Shown piece after piece: positions 34,477-40,040 of a stretch of 40,040 nucleotides of DNA (the stretch's first letter is position 1; the number at the start of each line of letters is the position of its first letter). The notes under the pieces were generated by a model that was given only the letters and a program-made list of their open reading frames with translations, searched no databases and was not told the origin of the DNA. The DNA lies in NCBI GenBank assembly GCA_944362695.1, contig CALVTQ010000066.1:1-40040 (forward strand). The letters run 5' to 3'. The DNA comes from an uncultured Clostridia bacterium (GTDB lineage Bacteria > Bacillota > Clostridia > Christensenellales > Aristaeellaceae). The translations under genes were made by a program, and so were the position numbers.

Positions 34477-35406
34477 TTACATGCGGGTGAGCGCGGGGGA
34501 GAGGCGGGCGTCCTCGCGGGCGACGCGTTCCCACGAGAAATCGCGGATGAGCGCGTCCATCGTCACGGGATGCCAATCGGGAAGCAGCCCGCAGGCGTGG
34601 GCGAGCAGGCCGAGGATGTCCTCGCGCGTGAAGCGTTTGGAGAGCACGGAGAGGTCGAGGTCCTTGTCGCGCTTGGCGAGGCGGCGGCCTTCGCTGTCGG
34701 TCAGGAGCGGGATGTGGACATATGACGGCGCGGGATAGCCCAGCGCGCGCTGCAAAAAGAGCTGGCGGGGCGTGGCGGTCAGGATGTCGCGGCCGCGGAC
34801 GATTTCGGTCACGCCGGTGAGCGCGTCGTCGACGACCACGGCGAGCTGATAGCCGAACAGCCCGTCCGAGCGCCGGATGATGAAGTCGCCGCAGTCGCGC
34901 GCGAGGTTTTCGGTGACTATGCCATAGAGGCCGTCGGTGAACGTCACATCTTCGTCCGGCACGCGCACGCGCATGGCGGGGCTGCGGGTCTTGCTGCGCT
35001 CGGCGATCTCGTCGGGCGAGAGATGGGCGCACGTCCCGGCGTAGACCGGTTCGCGGTCGCCCAGATTCGGCGCGAGGGCGGCGTGAAGCTGCGCGCGCGT
35101 GCAGAAGCAGGGATAGACGAGGCCCATATCCTCAAGGCGGGCAAAGGCGTCCTCGTAGATCGCGGTGCGCTCGCTCTGATAAAGCGGCGGCTCGTCCCAC
35201 GTGATGCCCAGCCAGAGAAGGTCCTCGATGCACTGAGCGGCCAGACGGCGCGGGCAGCGGGGGACGTCGACGTCCTCGATGCGAAGCAGAAAGCGCCCGT
35301 CCCGGCTGCGCACGGACAGATACGCAAGCAGCGCGCAGAGCAGATTGCCCAGATGCAGCCTGCCGCTGGGCGTGGGGGCGAAGCGCCCTGTGACGCGCGC
35401 GCTCAT
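34477..35406 (-). CDS. gluQ: Glutamyl-Q tRNA(Asp) synthetase
   Basis: A 309-residue cytoplasmic paralogue of the GluRS catalytic domain without an anticodon-binding domain, which attaches glutamate to queuosine at position 34 of tRNA-Asp. The HIGH-type motif is SGRLHLGN (14-21). The zinc site Cys100, Cys102, Tyr122 and Cys126 (PCFCTR and YAGTC) is the pattern specific to GluQRS. LAKRDKD near residue 246 replaces KMSKS. The length matches the family (about 300). The ATG overlaps the stop of the small gene upstream (ATGA, 35406-35403), so translation is coupled. It fits with queT elsewhere in the window: this organism takes up a queuosine precursor and then modifies the finished base. Confidence 0.93.
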   Translation of the reverse strand: MSARVTGRFAPTPSGRLHLGNLLCALLAYLSVRSRDGRFLLRIEDVDVPRCPRRLAAQCIEDLLWLGITWDEPPLYQSERTAIYEDAFARLEDMGLVYPCFCTRAQLHAALAPNLGDREPVYAGTCAHLSPDEIAERSKTRSPAMRVRVPDEDVTFTDGLYGIVTENLARDCGDFIIRRSDGLFGYQLAVVVDDALTGVTEIVRGRDILTATPRQLFLQRALGYPAPSYVHIPLLTDSEGRRLAKRDKDLDLSVLSKRFTREDILGLLAHACGLLPDWHPVTMDALIRDFSWERVAREDARLSPALTRM

Positions 35407-35705
35407 GCGTCGGAGAGCGGCGAGCGGGCCGCGCCGTGCTTCTTTTCGCCCTCGGGGAGCAGAAGCTCGATTTCCAGCCTGTCAAAATCGACGGATTCGG
35501 TGAAGTGGTCGCGCGAATAGAACGTGCGGCCGAAGTTCTCGAACTCGCGGTTGTGCTTGGGCAGCTGAATGGGGCGCTGCACGTCAAAGCGGCGGCAGAT
35601 CTCGACGAACGCGGCTTCGATGTCGCCGTCCACGATATCGACCGTCTCGGACTTGGCGATGCGGTGATGGCGGATGATGCGGCCCCAGAGGCGGCTGTTT
35701 TCCAT
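35403..35705 (-). CDS. Conserved small protein of unknown function, coupled to gluQ
   Basis: A 100-residue protein with AAGGAGA at 35717-35711 before ATG 35705. It has no signal peptide or membrane segment. It starts with MENSRLWGRIIRHHRIAKS and continues with an acidic helix DIEAAFVEICRRFDV, a PIQLPKHNREFENFGRT segment and FDRLEIELL. The W-G-R-I-I and K-H-x-R-E-F-E-x-F patterns recall unnamed small proteins I have seen in Clostridia (memory, not a search). I cannot assign a function. Its stop overlaps the gluQ start by 4 bases, which suggests a linked role, possibly in tRNA modification or simply co-expression. The 124 bases between it and the divergent walJ-like gene hold only weak promoter-like elements. 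Confidence 0.75.
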   Translation of the reverse strand: MENSRLWGRIIRHHRIAKSETVDIVDGDIEAAFVEICRRFDVQRPIQLPKHNREFENFGRTFYSRDHFTESVDFDRLEIELLLPEGEKKHGAARSPLSDA

Positions 35706-35829
35706 AATTGTCTCCTTTACGCGGCGTGGCAAATGATGTATAATTCTGCATTGGACGAAATTTTGCGGGGCGCGGCTGTGCCGTGCGAATCGCTTTGATT
35801 GTATAGCATGGAGAGGAATTTGTAAAGAG

Positions 35830-36633
35830 ATGCGAATGACGGTTTGTCCGCTGTTTTCCGGCTCGTCGGGCAACAGCGTGTATATTTCCTGCGGCGGCGT
35901 GCGTATTCTGGTGGATGCGGGCGTCACGGCCTCGCGCGTGGAGGGCGCGCTTCGCGAGATCGGAAGCGGACCGGAGATGATCGACGCGATTCTGGTGACG
36001 CACGAGCACGTCGATCACGTGCGCGGCATCGGCGTGCTCTGCCGCAAATACGGCATCCCGGTCTACGCCAACGAGGGGACGTGGAACGGCATCCTGCAAA
36101 AGGAGAGCGGCATCCCCGCGCGCTGCATGCGCACGTTTTTTACCGGCGAGGATTTCTACATCGGCGGCATCAACGTGCGGCCCTTCGCCATCCCGCACGA
36201 CGCGATGGAGCCGGTCGGCTTTTCGCTTGAGCATCAGGGGCTGCGATGCGGCGTGGCGACGGACATCGGCCACATCAACGACACGTGGATGGACGCGGTC
36301 TCCGGCTGTCAGGCGCTCGTGCTGGAGGCCAACCACGACATCGGCATGGTCGAGCGCGGGCCGTATCCCATGCGGCTCAAGCGCCGCATATTGGGCAAAA
36401 ACGGCCACCTGAACAACGAGGACTGCGCCAAGGCGCTGCTCACACTGGTGCAGCGCGGCACGCAGGCGGTCTTCCTGTCGCATCTGTCACAGGACAACAA
36501 CCTGCCGGAGCTGGCGTATGACACGGTCTGCGGCGCGCTGGCGAAGGCGGGCTGCGACGTGGGCGGCGAGATCCGCGTTTCGGTCTCCCGGCGCGACAGG
36601 GTGAGCGATATGCTCGTTCTGGGCGATGAATGA
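35830..36633 (+). CDS. walJ: MBL-fold metallohydrolase of the WalJ/YycJ family
   Basis: A 267-residue cytoplasmic metallo-beta-lactamase-fold protein. The opening CPLFSGSSGNSVYI and LVDAG are typical of YycJ/WalJ. THEHVDHVRG supplies the His/Asp zinc ligands, then AIPHDAMEPVGF, DIGHIND, a LEANHD strand with a further Asp, and LSHLSQDNN near the end. Family members are associated with the WalKR system in Bacilli and have been linked to DNA processing; the substrate is not settled. No walR, walK, walH or walI gene is beside it here. Start ATG 35830 has AAGAG just upstream; ATG 35836 two codons later is equally plausible. The DUF378 gene follows 60 bases later. Confidence 0.85.
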   Translation: MRMTVCPLFSGSSGNSVYISCGGVRILVDAGVTASRVEGALREIGSGPEMIDAILVTHEHVDHVRGIGVLCRKYGIPVYANEGTWNGILQKESGIPARCMRTFFTGEDFYIGGINVRPFAIPHDAMEPVGFSLEHQGLRCGVATDIGHINDTWMDAVSGCQALVLEANHDIGMVERGPYPMRLKRRILGKNGHLNNEDCAKALLTLVQRGTQAVFLSHLSQDNNLPELAYDTVCGALAKAGCDVGGEIRVSVSRRDRVSDMLVLGDE

Positions 36634-36693
36634 CGCGCCATGCATAAACCGCGCGCGGACGGCGCATCCTGCATCCCGAAAGGAGTGGATGAC

Positions 36694-36930
36694 ATGGATC
36701 GTCTGTCTTTGGCGCTGGTGATCGTCGGCGCGGTGAACTGGGGACTCGTGGGCCTTTTCCAATTCGACCTGATCGCCTTCCTCTTCGGCGGACAGGGCGC
36801 GCTGATCTCCCGCGTGCTCTACACGGTGGTCGGCGCGGCGGGCCTTTGGAGCATCACGATGCTCTTCACGGGCCGCGTCGGCGCGCACGATACGCATGCC
36901 ATGCCCGCGGAAGGCGGCACGGGCGCGTAA
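36694..36930 (+). CDS. DUF378 family small membrane protein
   Basis: A 78-residue protein with two membrane helices: about residues 5-30 (LALVIVGAVNWGLVGLFQFD) and 38-58 (ISRVLYTVVGAAGLWSITML). The VGAVNWGLVGLF and a following FDLIAFLFGG are the DUF378 (PF04070) signature. A short hydrophilic tail ends in AEGGTGA. The function of the family is unknown. AAAGGAGTG at 36679-36686 supports the start at ATG 36694; the in-frame codons upstream from 36640 lie before this site and are not part of it. It lies close behind the WalJ-like gene and may share its transcript. A GC-rich hairpin follows. Confidence 0.85.
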   Translation: MDRLSLALVIVGAVNWGLVGLFQFDLIAFLFGGQGALISRVLYTVVGAAGLWSITMLFTGRVGAHDTHAMPAEGGTGA

Positions 36931-36948
36931 ACCAAAATAAAACACGGC

Positions 36949-36995
36949 TTGCCCCGCTGACCGGCGACAAAAACCGGGCGGCGGGGCAAAATTTT
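36949..36995 (+). terminator. Terminator after the DUF378 gene
   Basis: TTGCCCCGC (36949-36957) pairs with GCGGGGCAA (36981-36989), with an inner CCGG/CCGG stem and a short T-run (36992-36995). The T-run is weak. Confidence 0.65.
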
Positions 36996-37042
36996 ACTGA
37001 AATAACTTGCGCTATCCCCTGTCATTGCGCGCTATTATGGTG

Positions 37043-37048
37043 TATAAT
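37043..37048 (+). promoter_or_regulatory. -10 element of the cdaA promoter
   Basis: TATAAT at 37043-37048, 36 bases before cdaA. The -35 region is poor. Confidence 0.6.
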
Positions 37049-37071
37049 AGATTTGCATGACGGTATAGACG

Positions 37072-37076
37072 GGAGG
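37072..37076 (+). promoter_or_regulatory. Ribosome binding site that selects the TTG start of cdaA
   Basis: GGAGG lies exactly 7 bases before TTG 37084. The first in-frame ATG (37114) has no such site. Confidence 0.8.
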
Positions 37077-37083
37077 GTGCAGC

Positions 37084-37974
37084 TTGAACGCAATCGGCGA
37101 ACAATTTTCCGCAATGGTGTGGAATATATTCAACCGCACGCGTCTGATCGACGTGGTGGATATCCTCCTGCTGACGTTCATCATCTACGAAATGCTCGTG
37201 CACGTGCGCCAGACGCGCGTCTCCCAGACATTGAAGGGCGTTTTGATCCTGCTGGCGGCGACGTGGCTGAGCGAAGTGCTCAACATGCGCACGATTCACG
37301 CGCTGCTTTCCTGGCTGATCAACGCGGGGCCTGTGCTGCTGATCGTGCTGTTTCAGCCGGAGATCCGGCGCATCCTCGAGGAACTGGGCAACAACAGCGT
37401 GTTTGACACGCCTGCGTACATGCAGAAGGAGTCAAGCTCTGCGCTCATCATCGACGAGCTGATCCTCGCGCTGTCGCACATGGCCAGGCGCCGCGTGGGC
37501 GCGTTGATCGTCATCGAGAACAAGACGAGGCTGGCCGACGTCATCGCCACAGGCACAAAGGTCGACGGCCTGATCTCCCAGCCGCTCATTGAAAACATAT
37601 TCGAGCCGAATACACCGCTGCACGACGGCGCTGTCGTCATAAGGGGCGACCGCGTGGTCTCCGCCGCGTGCCTTCTGCGCCTGTCGGACACGACCGGCGT
37701 GGGGCGCGATCTGGGCACGAGACACCGCGCGGGCCTGGGCGTCAGCGAAGTTTCCGACGCGACGGTGTTCATCGTCTCCGAGGAGACGGGCATCATCTCC
37801 ATGGCCGAGGGCGGCAAGCTCAAGCGCCATCTGGACGAGGCGTCCCTGCGCCAGATTCTGCACGGCATCTACGATAAGGAAGAGAAGGAAAACCGCCTGT
37901 CGCTGATTCAGCTGATGCAAAGGCAAAGGAGGCGCATCGCTCGTGATGAACAGCAGACCGACAAAAAAGCATGA
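37084..37974 (+). CDS. cdaA: Membrane diadenylate cyclase CdaA (DacA)
   Basis: A 296-residue enzyme that joins two ATP into cyclic di-AMP, the second messenger that controls potassium, osmolyte and wall balance. Three N-terminal helices lie in about 22-40, 50-66 and 72-92 (DILLLTFIIYEML, LKGVLILLAATWL, WLINAGPVLLIVLF). The DAC domain follows, with catalytic DGA (181-183, LHDGAVVI) and RHR (213-215, GTRHRAGL). The start is TTG 37084, decided by the GGAGG site. The tail past 270 is basic and helical. It overlaps cdaR by 32 bases, the order usual in Bacillota (cdaA-cdaR-glmM). No glmM follows in this window, although the region after cdaR is partly visible. Confidence 0.95.
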   Translation: MNAIGEQFSAMVWNIFNRTRLIDVVDILLLTFIIYEMLVHVRQTRVSQTLKGVLILLAATWLSEVLNMRTIHALLSWLINAGPVLLIVLFQPEIRRILEELGNNSVFDTPAYMQKESSSALIIDELILALSHMARRRVGALIVIENKTRLADVIATGTKVDGLISQPLIENIFEPNTPLHDGAVVIRGDRVVSAACLLRLSDTTGVGRDLGTRHRAGLGVSEVSDATVFIVSEETGIISMAEGGKLKRHLDEASLRQILHGIYDKEEKENRLSLIQLMQRQRRRIARDEQQTDKKA

Positions 37975-39274
37975 CCAGGACCGGGGACCGTTCCGCCAGC
38001 TGCGCCGCATCGTGGCCAAGCTGCTGGACAGCCGCGTGTTCCTGATTACGATGGCGCTCGTGCTCTCGCTGATGACCTGGAGCATCATGGTCGCATCGGA
38101 CGGCACGCTGACCCGGCCAAAGACGTTCACAAACGTCCCCGTGACGGTCACGGGCGAAAACACGCTCAAGAGCCGCGGCTACATCGTCATCGACGACATC
38201 GGCGAGCTGCTGCCGGGCATCCGCATGACCGTGGAGGTCGCCCAGCAGAATTACAGCCGCGTGACGAGCATGTCATACAACCCGCACATCGACCTGTCGC
38301 AGGTCAAGGGCGAGGGCGAAAACGAGCTGAGCATCAATTTCACATCGACGATCTACGGCAGCGTCGTCTCCTGCGAGCCGAGCACCGTGAAGGTGAATGT
38401 CGAGCGATACATCACCCGCCGCGTGCCGGTCGTCGTGCAGGTCACGGGCGAAGCGCCTGCGGGGACGTATCTGGATGCCTACCGCACCGACCCGACGATG
38501 CTCTCGATCTCGGGCCCGCAGAGCGTGGTCATGCGCGTGGCGCGCGCCAGCGTGACGCTCGATGCGTCGAAGCTCTCCGCCGAGCGCATGAGCGACAAGA
38601 CGGCCATCGAGGTCAGCCTGCAGGACAATGCGGGCACGGTCATCGAATCGGACAAGCTTGAAATCACCAACCAGACGGTCTACACCAGCTCAGTCGTCGT
38701 GGAGACGGATCTCGTGCCGGCCAAGGACGTGGCGCTCGCGGCGGATACGTTTGTCACGGGCGAGCCGGGCGAGGGCTTTGCGCTCACGGGCGTCACCGTC
38801 AGCCCGGCGAGCATGACGGTCGCGGCCAAGGAAGAGGTGCTCGAGGCCATCGAGTTCATCACGACCGATTCGCCGCTGGACATCTCCGGCGCGACGCAGG
38901 ACGTGAGCGGCACCGTGCGCATCAGGCGGCCCAGCAACCTTGAAAACACGCTGTCCAGCGAGGTGAGCGTGACGGCGCACATCAGCGAGACGCAGCTGGA
39001 GCGGACGTTCCGCTCGGTCAACGTGGAGCTCTACGGCCTGCAGGAGGGCATGAAGGCGTCGGTCTCCTACATGAAGACGAACGTGCAGCTCTCGGGCGGA
39101 TACACGTTCATCAAGGGGCTCAAGAAGGAAGACATACAGCTCTTTGTCAACGCGGACGGCCTTGGCGAGGGCAAGCACACGCTGCCCGTGCAGATCCGCA
39201 TCGACAACAGCCAGCCGTTCACCTGCGCGCTGGATACGCCGCAGATCACCGTGACGATCTCGCCGAAGCAGTGA
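37943..39274 (+). CDS. cdaR: YbbR-domain protein CdaR
   Basis: A 443-residue membrane-anchored regulator of CdaA. After a basic N-terminus, one helix at about 34-52 (FLITMALVLSLMTWSIMVAS) anchors the protein. Outside are four YbbR repeats at roughly 60-135, 140-225, 235-325 and 335-440, each beta-rich, with patterns such as PVTVTGENTLKSRGYIV and PVVVQVTGEAPAGTY. The start is GTG 37943, ten bases after AAAGGAGG (37925-37932); ATG 37946, the next codon, is equally possible. It overlaps cdaA, so the pair is translated together. In Bacillota it binds CdaA and usually tunes its activity. A terminator-like hairpin lies 73 bases downstream. Confidence 0.9.
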   Translation: MMNSRPTKKHDQDRGPFRQLRRIVAKLLDSRVFLITMALVLSLMTWSIMVASDGTLTRPKTFTNVPVTVTGENTLKSRGYIVIDDIGELLPGIRMTVEVAQQNYSRVTSMSYNPHIDLSQVKGEGENELSINFTSTIYGSVVSCEPSTVKVNVERYITRRVPVVVQVTGEAPAGTYLDAYRTDPTMLSISGPQSVVMRVARASVTLDASKLSAERMSDKTAIEVSLQDNAGTVIESDKLEITNQTVYTSSVVVETDLVPAKDVALAADTFVTGEPGEGFALTGVTVSPASMTVAAKEEVLEAIEFITTDSPLDISGATQDVSGTVRIRRPSNLENTLSSEVSVTAHISETQLERTFRSVNVELYGLQEGMKASVSYMKTNVQLSGGYTFIKGLKKEDIQLFVNADGLGEGKHTLPVQIRIDNSQPFTCALDTPQITVTISPKQ

Positions 39275-39346
39275 GGCCGGCCGGACGCTGAGGATACAGG
39301 CAATTGCCGCTGCGACGGTATGCCATGAGCAACCGGCGCGGGCGTG

Positions 39347-39377
39347 ATTCCGGCCGCAACGCGCGACCGGAATTTTT
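39347..39377 (+). terminator. Terminator after cdaR
   Basis: ATTCCGG (39347-39353) pairs with CCGGAAT (39367-39373), followed by five Ts (39373-39377). The 70 bases before it hold the palindrome GGCAATTGCC (39299-39308) but no gene. Confidence 0.75.
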
Positions 39378-39446
39378 CTGTCAGGCACGACATATCCCGC
39401 GGGCCGCCGCGTATGGCGCACGGCTTTGCGGGCGATGGGAGGACAT

Positions 39447-40040
39447 ATGGGCATTTTCGCGGATTCACTGTTTACGGTGCTGATGAGCTGGGTGCGCGCG
39501 CTGGTCAGCGGCATCTGGGCGCTGTTCACATCGGATCAGACGACGCTGCTCGGCTTTTTGGGGGAGCACTGGTTGATGATCGCCATCGTGATCGTCGCTG
39601 CGGGTCTCGTGATCGACTGGCTCGTCTGGCTGGTGCGCTGGCAGCCGTATCAGATATGGGGCATGCGCGTGCGCAGGCTCCTGGGCAAGCCCGCAGAGCA
39701 GGACGGCGAGGAGGAGGAAGCGCCCAAGCGCAAGGCGACGGCGGCAAAGAAGCCCCGCAAGCCCGCGCCGCAGCCCGAACAGCCGGCCTATGCGGCGGGC
39801 GCTGCGCAGGAGGCGTACGCGCGGCCCGCACAGCAGCGCAATTGGCTGCCGCTCGAATCGCCGAACGCGGATGAGCGCGAGCTTCAAAGGGCGATGGAGC
39901 AGGCCGAACGCGTCCCGGACGAGCAGCTCGGCGCGTATCCCGGCATGCGATACGGCACGCAGGCGCCACAGAGCGCGGACGACGACACGCGGACGTTGTC
40001 CGCCGTGCACCGCGCAGGCCCCGGCGCCGCTGAGGTGAAC
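39447..40040 (+). CDS. Membrane-anchored protein of unknown function (cut by window end)
   Basis: An open frame from ATG 39447 runs past the window edge (198 codons visible, no stop). GGGAGG at about 39436-39441 supports the start. Two hydrophobic segments lie at about residues 5-30 (FTVLMSWVRALVSGIWALF) and 40-62 (LMIAIVIVAAGLVIDWLVWLV). They are followed by the basic stretch RWQPYQIWGMRVRRLL and a long Lys/Pro/Ala- and then Gln/Glu-rich tail, probably disordered. I do not recognise a family. It lies after the cdaR terminator, so it has its own transcript or is reached by read-through. Its place behind cdaA-cdaR, where glmM is common, is notable. Confidence 0.75.
   Translation, partial: MGIFADSLFTVLMSWVRALVSGIWALFTSDQTTLLGFLGEHWLMIAIVIVAAGLVIDWLVWLVRWQPYQIWGMRVRRLLGKPAEQDGEEEEAPKRKATAAKKPRKPAPQPEQPAYAAGAAQEAYARPAQQRNWLPLESPNADERELQRAMEQAERVPDEQLGAYPGMRYGTQAPQSADDDTRTLSAVHRAGPGAAEVN

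Noticed and set aside
39275-39346. Riboswitch in the region after cdaR
   Set aside because: It has a GGCAATTGCC palindrome and some dyads, but the terminator fits the end of cdaR and no known aptamer core is visible.

Overview
The window looks like chromosomal DNA from a GC-rich member of the Bacillota, most likely a gut-type Clostridium relative (Oscillospirales or Christensenellales level; inference). The signs are strong GGAGG ribosome sites, frequent GTG/TTG starts, sigma-A style promoters (TTGACA-17-TATAAT), many intrinsic terminators, and a Gram-positive gene set: addA, the cyclic-di-AMP synthase cdaA with cdaR, an LCP protein, RNase J, QueT, and an AlaR/AlaT-like pair. I see no rRNA, tRNA, CRISPR array, prophage or complete insertion sequence. 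Most very long opposite-strand ORFs are shadows caused by the GC-rich third codon position.

Layout. 1-4350 (+): a sugar-catabolism group with the tail of a GH4 glycosidase, a GH27 alpha-galactosidase-like enzyme, a CPBP membrane protease, a GH5 glycanase without a signal peptide, and a HAD phosphatase. 4420-7162 (-): a cytoplasmic transglutaminase-fold protein, an RpiB/LacAB isomerase, and queT behind a leader that folds as a small H-type pseudoknot (candidate preQ1 riboswitch). 7584-10248 (+): a LysR regulator, then an Lrp regulator coupled to an aminotransferase. 10420-12840 (+): a large lipoprotein joining a SurA/PrsA-like foldase region to a cyclophilin. 12940-16449 (+): addA without addB beside it. 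16558-18228 (+): a promoter, a structured leader with an attenuator, and mgtE.

18288-20768: glgB and a TetR regulator, divergent from overlapping promoters with a palindrome in between. 20840-24930 (-): an ABC ATPase, FtsX-type permease and HlyD-type adaptor in one operon. 25127-26317 (-): an RlmI-like rRNA methyltransferase, followed by a palindrome-rich intergenic patch. 26632-27147 (+): a GNAT acetyltransferase. 27235-29472 (-): RNase J with a long disordered, asparagine-rich N-terminal extension and a long 5' leader. 29897-32063 (+): an LCP protein and an AI-2E/YtvI-type membrane protein. 32190-33098 (+): an XpaC-family protein. 33186-34292 (-): a secreted protein made of four peptidoglycan-binding repeats. 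34477-35705 (-): gluQ, translationally coupled to a small unknown protein. 35830-36930 (+): a WalJ-type metallohydrolase and a DUF378 membrane protein. 37084-40040 (+): cdaA, cdaR, and a membrane protein cut off by the window end.

The best candidates for undescribed biology are the mgtE leader, which has a mutually exclusive closing helix, antiterminator and terminator but does not read as an M-box to me; the queT pseudoknot leader; the foldase-cyclophilin lipoprotein; the RNase J extension; and the unknown protein coupled to gluQ.
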